A DNA stretch of 25,840 nt from a virus. Position numbers and translations under genes: made by a program. Positions 13,236 to 21,200 of the stretch are shown piece by piece; position 1 is the first letter of the stretch; the number at the start of each line of letters is the position of its first letter. The stretch covers positions 1-25,840 of the IMG/VR virus record IMGVR_UViG_3300043435_000812; one strand, 5' to 3'. The notes beneath the pieces are model-generated. The model saw nothing but the letters and a program-made list of their open reading frames with translations. It did no database searches and was not told where the DNA came from.

Positions 13236-13646
13236 TTATTTTTTGAATAACATTCTACCCTCCTCTAAGAGCGCAGGTGTATATGTTCCACCTATTGGAA
13301 GTGAAACTGTTCCAGATAAAGGCATTGGACCAGGACAACCCCAGACCTCATAACTCCATTGTGATAGGTAGTCCTCATTGGACCCTGTAAGTCCTATCTC
13401 ACCAATGTGTGGATCAAAGGTGTTTGAAGTTGTTACTGAAATGATGAACTCATTGTATCTCTGTGGTGAAAGACTTATGTCTTGATTGCCATTCTTTGTG
13501 AAACACAACTCATCCTGTGTAAGTTGATTCTTTATTTTGAAAAAGAAATAGAGGTCTGGGTAAGCAGACACAGAAGGAGTATAGAAGTCATACTTCTCAG
13601 TCAGTGTGAATACACTATTGTTCAGTCCTGGTTTTAGTATTATCAT
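13236..13646 (-). CDS. Small beta-rich virion-associated protein
   Basis: 136 residues. Starts MIILKPGLNNSVFTLTEKYD and is rich in strands and aromatic residues (YPDLYFFFKIKN, YNEFIISVTTS), with conserved-looking GEIGLTGSNEDYLSQWSYEV and a C-terminal glycine/proline-rich turn region PMPLSGTVSLPIGGTYTP. The opening resembles that of the 51-residue protein at 22790-22945 (YILKPEYEGT). Small beta-sandwich proteins of this kind are found before portal or tail genes in Bacteroidetes phages and may be capsid decoration or tail components. Starts the portal unit, with the plus-strand island divergent from it. Specific role unknown. A GCGC site lies at 13271-13274. Confidence 0.65.
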   Translation of the reverse strand: MIILKPGLNNSVFTLTEKYDFYTPSVSAYPDLYFFFKIKNQLTQDELCFTKNGNQDISLSPQRYNEFIISVTTSNTFDPHIGEIGLTGSNEDYLSQWSYEVWGCPGPMPLSGTVSLPIGGTYTPALLEEGRMLFKK

Positions 13647-13670
13647 ACTGAAAATATATTTTTGATATGT

Positions 13671-13701
13671 TTTGTTTATTTAGAAAAAATCCTTATATTT
13701 G
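13671..13701 (+). promoter_or_regulatory. Bacteroidetes-type promoter (TTTG-N19-TATATTTG)
   Basis: TTTG at 13671-13674, 19-nt spacer, TATATTTG at 13694-13701; the spacer ends AAAAAATCCT like that at 8667-8686. It drives the gene at 13722. It lies in the divergent gap with the minus-strand portal unit, which shows no TAnnTTTG box of its own. Confidence 0.82.
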
Positions 13702-13721
13702 TAAGACAAACAAACAGAGAT

Positions 13722-13952
13722 ATGAAAAGAGATTACACAGAACAAGCATTGGAGTTATCAAAGGATATCCAGATTACAAAAGATGAGTTATACCTTATTG
13801 AGATGAAAGGTGAAACACTACCACAGATGGTTGAGAGTTTTATCTGGTTGTATAATATGGAGGATGAAACTTGTGACCTACTTGGTTATGTCAATAGACA
13901 CATACAAAAAGAGGTTCAGTGGTTGAAAAAGATTGTAGAAAAACCTTTGTAG
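13722..13952 (+). CDS. Small hypothetical protein
   Basis: 76 residues, starting MKRDYTEQALELSKDIQITK. The frame is open further upstream to 13662, but that would lie across the promoter, so ATG 13722 is used. Mostly helical with an acidic bias: DELYLIEMKGETLPQMVESF and IWLYNMEDETCDLLG, ending in a short basic helix. No family recognised. Its leader (ACAGAGATATG) matches that of the gene at 9729, so it belongs to the same class of singly promoted genes, moved here between the tail-tube and portal genes. Confidence 0.68.
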   Translation: MKRDYTEQALELSKDIQITKDELYLIEMKGETLPQMVESFIWLYNMEDETCDLLGYVNRHIQKEVQWLKKIVEKPL

Positions 13953-13976
13953 ATTAGAAAACTTTTACTACCTTTG
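13946..13976 (+). promoter_or_regulatory. Bacteroidetes-type promoter (TTTG-N19-TACCTTTG)
   Basis: TTTG at 13946-13949, inside the last codons of the previous gene, a 19-nt spacer and TACCTTTG at 13969-13976, which fits TAnnTTTG with a different middle. It is followed by the 18-bp leader element at 13984-14001 and ATG 14014. Confidence 0.75.
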
Positions 13977-13983
13977 ATAATAT

Positions 13984-14001
13984 AGTTATTATAGATAAAA
14001 A
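13984..14001 (+). repeat. 18-bp leader element, exact copy of 3777-3794
   Basis: AGTTATTATAGATAAAAA, identical to the minus-strand leader of TerS. It sits 12 nt before the ATG of the GNAT-like gene, between the promoter and the start, so it would be in the transcript. Confidence 0.6.
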
Positions 14002-14013
14002 AGATAAACAGAT

Positions 14014-14565
14014 ATGAAAACATTAGAAGCAAAAATAGCAAAGTTTATTGAGAAAAGCAACATCAAGGTTTATGAGAACAATGATGTATATAACCATATG
14101 AAACAATCTCTTTTTACATCAGATTTTTCAGTATGTGCTGAAACAGATGACATCACAACATTGGTTGATTGTGGTAATGGTAAGATGACAGCATATAGAA
14201 GTGAGAAATGTTCTATCACACTATCAGATGGTTCTCATATTCACTTTACATCACACAACAACAACATAGACATTTCAAGGGTTATATCAAACCAAAAAGG
14301 TAATGGTAAAATCTTATTGGCTCTTGTTGTTGCATTTTTCACCAATGCAGTGATTGAGACAGGTATGAAATCAGATTTAGTTCTTGAATGTATTGGTAGT
14401 GTTGGTATGGGTGATAATATGAGAAAAATGGACATCAAAGACCAGACATCATTTTTCAGATCATTTGGTTTTAGAAAGTATGGAAAATACAACCCAAATC
14501 ATATCCATATGAAACTTGATTCTAACACAAATGAATATAATGAGAGAATGAAAATGTTTGCATAA
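14014..14565 (+). CDS. Hypothetical protein, possibly GNAT acetyltransferase-like
   Basis: 183 residues, starting MKTLEAKIAKFIEKSN. The second half has the layout of a GNAT fold: a beta strand (IDISRVIS), then NQKGNGKILLALVVAF in the position of the acetyl-CoA loop (usual Q/RxxGxG/A; here QKGNGK), a helix, a strand (DLVLECIGSVG), and DQTSFFRSFGFRKYG like the 'FY.k.GF' end of GNAT enzymes. The N-terminal third is more variable (FSVCAETDDITTLVDCGNG). If right, it would transfer an acetyl group to a host or phage target. The motif is approximate, so the call is cautious. Last gene of the second plus-strand island; terminator follows at once. Confidence 0.6.
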   Translation: MKTLEAKIAKFIEKSNIKVYENNDVYNHMKQSLFTSDFSVCAETDDITTLVDCGNGKMTAYRSEKCSITLSDGSHIHFTSHNNNIDISRVISNQKGNGKILLALVVAFFTNAVIETGMKSDLVLECIGSVGMGDNMRKMDIKDQTSFFRSFGFRKYGKYNPNHIHMKLDSNTNEYNERMKMFA

Positions 14566-14567
14566 AG

Positions 14568-14596
14568 AAAAAACCACCTCTAAGGGTGGTTTTTTT
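14568..14596. terminator. Bidirectional terminator between convergent genes
   Basis: AAAAAACCACC (14568-14578) pairs with GGTGGTTTTTT (14585-14595) around a 6-nt loop, with T-runs on both strands. It separates the plus-strand gene ending at 14565 from the minus-strand gene ending at 14611. Confidence 0.92.
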
Positions 14597-14610
14597 ATTT
14601 ACATATACAT

Positions 14611-15441
14611 TTACATCCATAAGTAAGGTGCTATTGCATTTGCTGTGATTTCATATGCTTGTTCTGGTTCCATTGATGTGAAAGTTACAGAATAACCTGC
14701 TTGATCTGCTTTTGCTGTTCCTGATCCACCCTCAATAGCAGTTATATAAGAACCTTCATAAAGACCAAATAACCAGTATTTACCATTTGAGTCAAGAACT
14801 ACAATAAGTAGTTGTTTTTGACCATCAACAAGTTTCTCAATAAACTGTCTCTTTGTATTTTCTCTCCTTGAAAGAACAAGATTCACAACCTGATTGAAAA
14901 AAGTAGTTCCATTATTCATATCAACCTGAACTGCTTCTGTAAAGTTACACACATTCTTATTAGTTTGTATTTCAAAGAACAACCAAGTTGTTATAGATTG
15001 GTTTGCTGTGTTGTTTGGTGCTGGTGAAGCAGCAGGTCCTACACCTGGTGTAAATCCTGCAAAGTCTGGTGTTATAGTAGTTACATTTGTGCCTGAGTTG
15101 TAGGTAGAACTCAAAACAGGTCCTGTCCACCCACCACCACCAGTAGTAGTATTGTAAGTGAATCTAAACTGCTTACCAGGAGTGAGTATAGAAGTGAAGT
15201 TTCCAAGTAGGGTAACATTGTCTATTACTCTAAGTGGTCCTGCTATTGTTGTATTTACAGTTGCTGTTGTGGATATAACATAGATTCCCTGATTTAGGTC
15301 AGGAGAAAGTGCTGTAATCTCTCCACCACTTATAGTTGGTGACACTGATACATAATCAGCAATGTATATCTTATTGACACCACCTGCATTTGTATCACAA
15401 GACTTAGAAAGTCCAGTTGTGAGTGCATTACATATTGCCAT
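14611..15441 (-). CDS. Tail-tube-like structural protein, long paralog
   Basis: 276 residues. Residues 1-28 (MAICNALTTGLSKSCDTNAG onward) and about 155-270 (FFEIQTNKNVCNFTEAVQVD through LVDGQKQLLIVVLDSNGKYW to the MEPEQAYE end) are closely similar to the neighbouring 181-residue protein. Between them, where the shorter copy has about 33 residues, this one has roughly 93 more, rich in T, G, N and S (TYNTTTGGGGWTGPVL, TPGVGPAASPAPNN), which looks like an added surface domain. The position just after the capsid gene and the beta-rich conserved core suggest a tail-tube or major tail protein; a capsid decoration protein is the alternative. It has its own A-rich leader after a terminator. Confidence 0.7.
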   Translation of the reverse strand: MAICNALTTGLSKSCDTNAGGVNKIYIADYVSVSPTISGGEITALSPDLNQGIYVISTTATVNTTIAGPLRVIDNVTLLGNFTSILTPGKQFRFTYNTTTGGGGWTGPVLSSTYNSGTNVTTITPDFAGFTPGVGPAASPAPNNTANQSITTWLFFEIQTNKNVCNFTEAVQVDMNNGTTFFNQVVNLVLSRRENTKRQFIEKLVDGQKQLLIVVLDSNGKYWLFGLYEGSYITAIEGGSGTAKADQAGYSVTFTSMEPEQAYEITANAIAPYLWM

Positions 15442-15462
15442 ATTTCATATTTTATTTTTTAG

Positions 15463-15503
15463 AAAAAAACCCACTCACCTAAGATGGTGGTGGGTCTTTT
15501 TTT
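15463..15503. terminator. Terminator between the two tail-tube-like paralogs
   Basis: CCCAC-T-CACC (15470-15479) pairs with GGTGGTGGG (15486-15494) with one bulged T and a 6-nt loop. Seven A lie before it and TCTTTTTTT after it, so it can act on both strands. On the minus strand it follows the short paralog and would set the ratio of the two paralogs. Confidence 0.8.
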
Positions 15504-15525
15504 GTATATTTGAGTAGAAAGATTA

Positions 15526-16071
15526 CTATGCTATAATAGCAGAAATAATAGTTGGGTCTACACCCCATGCTTGATCTGGTTCCATTGCTGTGAAAGTAAT
15601 AGTATAACCATTAGCATCTGCTTTTGCTGTTCCAGAACCACCTTCAATAGCAGTTACATATGAACCTTCTTGTTTTCCAAATAACCAGTAGTTACCATTA
15701 GAATCAAGAACAATAATCAAAAGTTGTTTTTGACCATCTACCAACTTCTCAATAGCAGTTCTTTTTGTTGTTTCTCTCCTTGATAAAACAAGACTTACAA
15801 CTTGATTGAAAAAAGTAGTTCCATTGTTCAAATCAATAGCAACAGATTCAGTGAAGTTACAAACATTTTTGTTAGTTTGGAACTCATAGAACTTTGTTGA
15901 ACCATTCAATGTTAGAGCATCTATCCAGTCTCCTGTTTGAGGAGCAGTAGCAGCACCAATAGTATATGAAGTCACATTTTCAAAATCAGTAATATAGATC
16001 TTGTTTATACCTCCTGCATTAGTTTCACAACTCTTTGATAAACCAGCAGATAATGCATTACATATTGCCAT
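15526..16071 (-). CDS. Tail-tube-like structural protein, short paralog
   Basis: 181 residues. N-terminal MAICNALSAGLSKSCETNAG and the core from about 62 (YEFQTNKNVCNFTESVAIDL, then SRRETTKR, LVDGQKQLLIIVLDSNGNYW, EGSYVTAIEGGSGTAKAD, FTAMEPDQAW) match the long paralog next door. Cysteines C4, C15 and C71 are shared. This compact form is probably the ancestral one. It starts 64 nt after the capsid stop with a hairpin (16100-16118) between, and ends before a strong terminator, so it is likely produced in high amount, as expected for a tail tube. No known domain was recognised; role inferred from position and duplication. Confidence 0.7.
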   Translation of the reverse strand: MAICNALSAGLSKSCETNAGGINKIYITDFENVTSYTIGAATAPQTGDWIDALTLNGSTKFYEFQTNKNVCNFTESVAIDLNNGTTFFNQVVSLVLSRRETTKRTAIEKLVDGQKQLLIIVLDSNGNYWLFGKQEGSYVTAIEGGSGTAKADANGYTITFTAMEPDQAWGVDPTIISAIIA

Positions 16072-16099
16072 ATTTTGTATTTTTTATTTTTATGATAAA

Positions 16100-16118
16100 G
16101 GGGTTCATTGAGAACCCC
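16100..16118 (-). terminator. Hairpin after the capsid gene
   Basis: GGGGTTC (16100-16106) and GAACCCC (16112-16118) form a perfect 7-bp stem with a 5-nt loop, 17 nt past the capsid stop. On the minus strand it is followed by TTTATCAT only, so it is a partial terminator or an RNA-stabilising end. Confidence 0.6.
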
Positions 16119-16134
16119 ATATCTGTTTTAGTTT

Positions 16135-17064
16135 TTAGTTCCAGTAGAAAACTACTTCTGAACCATAGATGTATCCAACACCAAACTTGAACTCACCAAT
16201 CATTCTTACAACTGGAACACCAGTTACATTTTTCTGTGGTAAGATTTGAACATCCTCAAAGTCAGACATCAAGTCAGTCAATAAAAGTAAGTTAGATTTT
16301 CTTGCTGCTACCATATAGTTTGCTGTCAAACCTGGTGCTACTGAAAGTTTCACATCTAAGAAGTGTAACTCTCCATAGTTTTGCATGTAATATGCCTCAG
16401 ATGAAGCAGATGCCAATGCTTGTCTGTATGCTCTGTGAGCAGTTGGAGATAAGAAGATTCTCATATCATCCTCAGCAATGATTTGCTCTGGAATAGCATT
16501 ATATACTTTTGTCAACTCAGCAATAACATTTGCAGTAGTGATAGAAGCAGTTGCTGTAATGTCAATAACATTACCATCTGCTTTGAACTGTTTTTGTAAA
16601 CCATCACATAAAGAAAGTGGATAAGAAGCAGTTGCTGAATCACCTTTCCATACTATTTGTTCTGTGTCAGCAGATACTTTCAATGCTGCTTGTTCTAAAA
16701 GAAATGACTCAACAGATGCTGGCATTACTTCTACATTGTTTGATCCTGGTCTCAATAACTGAGATAAGTAATCAACTTCAAAAGTTCTTTGGCAATACTC
16801 TAAGTTGATTTTGATTGGACAAACCTCAAAAGATTTTTGATCCAATGTTCCTTCACCAGTAGATGAGAATGAACAATCAGCATCTTGTAAGATGTTTCCA
16901 ATGTTCAACTGCCCTAACTTGATTTTTGATTTCACATTTGGTATCAACTTGAACTCCTCTTTTGACTTACCAGTCAATAATGCTTTTGCATAGAATCCCT
17001 CAGCATCCTTACCATAGAACACAGTGTTGTCAGTGAAACTTAGTTTGAAACTATTTGTATTCAT
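16135..17064 (-). CDS. Major capsid protein (HK97 fold)
   Basis: 309 residues. The layout suits the compact capsid proteins of Bacteroidetes phages: N-terminal arm region (SFSSTGEGTLDQKSF), then an E-loop/P-domain with INLEYCQRTFEVDYLSQLLR, a spine helix region VESFLLEQAALKVSADTEQI (Trp next in VWKGD), and an A-domain with YNAIPEQIIAEDDMRIFLSP, AHRAYRQALA, VKLSVAPGLTANYMVAARKS, a NLLLLTDLMSDFEDV segment and the final YIYGSEVVFYW. It directly follows the protease-scaffold gene, as expected. Its own upstream region has the third TATAC-N5-GTATA dyad and a long A/T leader, which would give extra transcription for this abundant protein. Confidence 0.9.
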   Translation of the reverse strand: MNTNSFKLSFTDNTVFYGKDAEGFYAKALLTGKSKEEFKLIPNVKSKIKLGQLNIGNILQDADCSFSSTGEGTLDQKSFEVCPIKINLEYCQRTFEVDYLSQLLRPGSNNVEVMPASVESFLLEQAALKVSADTEQIVWKGDSATASYPLSLCDGLQKQFKADGNVIDITATASITTANVIAELTKVYNAIPEQIIAEDDMRIFLSPTAHRAYRQALASASSEAYYMQNYGELHFLDVKLSVAPGLTANYMVAARKSNLLLLTDLMSDFEDVQILPQKNVTGVPVVRMIGEFKFGVGYIYGSEVVFYWN

Positions 17065-17088
17065 ATTTTATTTTTATTTTTTTTATTT

Positions 17089-17104
17089 TTATACACAAAG
17101 TATA
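17089..17104 (-). promoter_or_regulatory. TATAC-N5-GTATA dyad before the capsid gene
   Basis: The plus strand reads TTATACACAAAGTATA, one base different from the TerS copy (ATAAA to ACAAA). It lies in the 47-nt gap between the protease-scaffold stop and the capsid start. A degenerate relative, ATATCACAAAGTATA, lies at 18211-18225 before the protease-scaffold gene. Confidence 0.55.
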
Positions 17105-17111
17105 AAATCAT

Positions 17112-18212
17112 CTATTTTTGTAGATTTTTCAAGAACTCAACTCTTGCAAGAATGTGTTTCTCAGAGTTTTCTCTTTTGATTTCACTATCAGTTTTAGTTT
17201 TAGTGATAGAAGGTGCTCCTGCCATTTTAGAAAGAACTTCAACTTTATCCTCTAACTCTCTAACTTTTGATAATGTGGATTCCTCCTCAGTTGTTGGTTC
17301 AACATTTTCAAGTTTGTCTATTCTTGAACTCAACTCTGCTATGATAGTTCTCATTTCCTCAAAAATAGGCTTTACAATCTCCATAACATCAACAGTTGGT
17401 TGAGAAGGTGTTTCAGTAGCAACAGGTTCTGCCATTTCCTCATCATTTCCTGCTTCAACTTCAACTGGTTTGATTTCTGCAACCTTACCTTCACTTACAA
17501 CCAGTTTTGTTCCATCTTCTAACTCATATTCTCCATTATCAGCAGAAACCTTAGTTCCATCCTCTAATACCAAGAATACTTCTTTTCCAACAGCAGCATC
17601 ACCTTCCCAAGTCAATGTAAGACCATCTCTTGTCTTATATTCCATAAGTTGTTCATTTTTATTTTTATCTGCCTCAGCAGTCATTTCTATAAGTTCAGTT
17701 CCTGCCATGATTTCAACAGAGAATCCTTTTACTTTCTCTGTCTTTACTTCACTCATCCAGAACTCCTCATCCTTTACTTTTACACCACCAAACCAAGTTC
17801 CTTTTGGTAGTTCAAATCCATACTCCTTTGACTTATCAACTTCACCTGTAATCCAGTTTTGAAGTAAGACTGCTTGGACTTTTCTATCAGAATGTTGAAA
17901 GTTGAAAACATCACCAAGTTTGTTCTCATTGTATTTATCAGCAATGATTTGAATAGTGTCCTCATCAAACACTATGTTGTATTCATTACCTTTTTCATCT
18001 CTCCTGAAAATAAGTTTGTTAGGAATAAGCAAAGGTCCAAACAACATTTGTTTGTCCTTATTCACAGAGAACTCAAAGTCCTGTATCTCTTTTGACAACT
18101 TGATCCAGTCAACTTCAATAGCAGGTTCATCAACCAATGACACTGCATAGACTCCTGTCTTTTCATCATCAGGATTTACTACAATCCTGTAAGTAGGTAT
18201 TCTTTTCTCCAT
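17112..18212 (-). CDS. Prohead protease (XkdF/S78-type) fused to a scaffold domain
   Basis: 366 residues. Residues 1-175 are a Peptidase_S78_2-like protease: YAVSLVDEPAIEVDW (22-36), FGPLLIPNKLIFRRDEKG (58-75), FNFQHSDRKVQAVLLQNW (103-120, putative catalytic H107), GTWFGGVKVKDEEFW (138-152) and VKGFSVEIM (putative nucleophile S165). Residues about 197-252 contain a duplicated strand motif (VLEDGTKVSAD, ELEDGTKLVVS). From about 255 the chain is acidic and then coiled coil (EIVKPIFEEMRTIIAELSSR, SKVRELEDKVEVLSKM) with a basic end, as in scaffolds that are cut away during head maturation. It lies just before the capsid gene. Function follows established knowledge of such fusions; the catalytic residues are assigned by pattern. 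Confidence 0.88.
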   Translation of the reverse strand: MEKRIPTYRIVVNPDDEKTGVYAVSLVDEPAIEVDWIKLSKEIQDFEFSVNKDKQMLFGPLLIPNKLIFRRDEKGNEYNIVFDEDTIQIIADKYNENKLGDVFNFQHSDRKVQAVLLQNWITGEVDKSKEYGFELPKGTWFGGVKVKDEEFWMSEVKTEKVKGFSVEIMAGTELIEMTAEADKNKNEQLMEYKTRDGLTLTWEGDAAVGKEVFLVLEDGTKVSADNGEYELEDGTKLVVSEGKVAEIKPVEVEAGNDEEMAEPVATETPSQPTVDVMEIVKPIFEEMRTIIAELSSRIDKLENVEPTTEEESTLSKVRELEDKVEVLSKMAGAPSITKTKTDSEIKRENSEKHILARVEFLKNLQK

Positions 18213-18247
18213 ATCACAAAGTATATTTTTTTATTTTTTTGTAGATT

Positions 18248-21200
18248 TTAGAAACTTGTTCTCTTTTTCTCTTTCTGAGATTGAGATTGTGCTGCTGTGA
18301 TTCTACTTTCTTTTACATAAGTCTCAACAGGTCTTTCATTCAACCTATTGATTGCTTGTTCAAGTCTTGATGTATCTACAACCATTGCTTTCTCACCAAT
18401 AGTCATTGTAGTAGATGTGTTTGTAACAAGACCACCTTTGGCAAATGGTATTGCTTTACCACCACCTGCTTGATTTATAGCAGATAAAACAGGAGCATAC
18501 ATTTTTGTTGATTTGGCATTGATTACACTTTCACCATTTGATAGTCTGGCAGAGATTTTGTCATCCTTTGGACCACCTGGACCTGTAACAAGACCACCAT
18601 CAGCAAATGCTGGTTGTTGTGCTGCTATGAATCCAATCTGTGCTGCTACTTGTGTTGCTATAAGACCCTGAATGGCAAGAGCATATGGACCTGTAAGAGC
18701 AAGTGCTTTTGTAAAAGCAAGAGCACCATTTATACCTGCTTGGATTATATCTGCTGCTTTTTGTTTATTGAACTGCTCCATTCTCAGTTGTCTCTCTTTG
18801 TTCTGTCTTTCAATGTCCAACTGATTCATTTCATCCTTGAATGCTTGTTTTTTCTGTTCTACTTGTATTTCAGCAGCAGTTCTATCTTGTAGTGATAGTT
18901 CATATGCCCTTGCTTCTGCTGCAACAGCACCTATTCTTATATCATACTCTCTTTGTAGATTTTCAATCCTTCTTTCATAATCAGCATTCACAAGATCCAT
19001 AATACCAGCAGATAGTTGTGATTCAAGATTCAACATTTCTTGTATAAAATCCTGTTTACTTGCTTTTACTTTATCCTGTTCTGCTTTTATTATTTCACCT
19101 TTTTTCTTTTCATTTGCTGCCAAAGCATCCTGACCTTTCTTACCATAAGAAACATCAATAGAAAGTAGATTCTCTTGGTGGTTTATTTCAAGTGTCTCAG
19201 AATCTTTATCATATTTCTCTTTTGTAATGTTTCCTTTTTGTAAAGACATAAATAGTTCATACTTCTGTTCCTCATAAAAGTCATTCTCAATCTTAGTCAT
19301 TGCTTTGTATCTGTCCTCCAACAACTTTACAATCTTATCATTCAACTCTGGATAGTCCTTGATAAGTTGTTCAAGTCCAATCTGGTCTGGACCAGTTGGT
19401 TTTATAGCAAATGATTTTTGAGTCTTTTGTTTTTCAATAAACTTAGTTTGGTTCTCCTCAAACTTTTTTAGATCCCCTTGTGCCTTTTCAAGTTCTACTT
19501 TGTATTTTTCAGAATCAATAGGACTTAGGCTTTTATCTTTTAGTGTTTCCTCATATGCTGTTATTAGTCTCTTTTGACTATCAATAAACTTTTGATTTTG
19601 GTCAAGGTTCTTTTGGTTAGAAGTTACTATTTCAGCAGATATGTTCTTTTCAGCATCTTTCAGTATGTTTAGTTTGTCCAAATAGATAGCAGATAGAAAC
19701 TTGTTCTGACCTGTTTCACCACTATTTATTGCTCTACCAAGATCAAGAACTTGATAAATCAACTCACCTACATTCTTACTGACCTGGTCTGTCACTTTTA
19801 CTGATGATCCCCAAGCAGTATTTGTCACATCAACACTATCTTTTACTTTATCCAATGCTTTTCCAAAGTTCAAAATACTTTGATTCTCCTTACCTGTAAT
19901 CATACCAACTCTCTCTAATGTTCCAAGATAGTCAAGTAATGTAAGGTCTGCACCTGTTACTTGTCTACCCTGATTTATGAAAGTCTCTGTAAGTTGATTC
20001 ACATCATCTTTTCTGGATGCCATTATAGTCCAGATAGAAAGAACCTTATTTGTTGATGTAGAAACAGCATTCAATGTTGATCCAATACTCAGTAACTGAC
20101 TATTTTGAAGTCCAAGTGTTTGTATAAACTCTTTACTATCAGTAATGTTTTGGTCATATAGATAGGTTTGTTCAACACTCAACTTTGCTATATCCTGAGA
20201 CCTCAACTCATAGTATCCCTTTTCAGATTCATATGCTTCTGAACCAACACTTTTTGCCAGTTCTTTTGTTAGTTTTTGATACTTCTCAAAGTTGTCAAAG
20301 TTCTTTGAATACTCTTTTTCAATCTTATCATAAGTCTCTTTGTTAGCAGCAAGAACATTTGCTTTCAACTGCTTTGTTCTAATCTCAACATAGTTGATAT
20401 ACCTTCCATATTCTGATGTGGAGAGAACAATGTTTGTAGATTCTAAAATGATTTCCTTTATTCTTTCAGATTGTTCTTTGAATAGTCTTTCCTGATCTTG
20501 AAGGTATGTTCTGTTTATCTGGTCAAGTCTTGCAGTCTTTTGTGCTTCAAGTATTTGTAGTTTTTGGCTCAAACCAACTTGTGTTGCTACAAACCTGTCA
20601 TATTGTTCTTTTATTTGATTTGTATCAAGATTTACAAGATTTATCTTATTTGATTCAGCATAACTTTGAAAGTTGTTATCCACAACATCTAATGCAGAGT
20701 TGTATTCATCAATGATAGTCTGTTTTTGAGACTCCATTGAACTTTTTAGTTCAAGTAGTTGTTTCTCATATGTGTTGGTCCAACCCTCAACAATCTGTGC
20801 TTGTATATCCTCAGTATTATTTACTATTGTTTCATCAAGTTTTGAGTAGTCAGCAACAAAGTCTTTGTGTTCTTTTATGACTTTATCATTTGTCTTTTTC
20901 TCATTCTCAACTCTCTCAGTAGATGTCCTCAATCCAGATGCTTTTATCTGTTGTGATAGTTTTACAGAGTTTTGTATAGCACTACTTACAACACCTTCCT
21001 CTGCTTTGATTTGATTTTTTTTCTCATCAATAAGTTTTTGTGTTGCTTGAACTTGTTTCCACTCAGGTGTTTGTTCAATGTTGATGTCTCTATAAACACC
21101 AAGTTTTTTGGCATTCAACTGAGTTTGAGCAACACCTCTTTGTATTTCTAAGTCCAGAATCTGTTTTTCAAGAGTTGCTTGTTTTCCAAGAGCAGTTTCT

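Noticed and set aside
17470-17862. Open frame of 130 codons on the plus strand inside the protease-scaffold gene
   Set aside because: Serine/proline-rich translation is typical of the reverse of an acidic, lysine-rich gene; no supporting signals.
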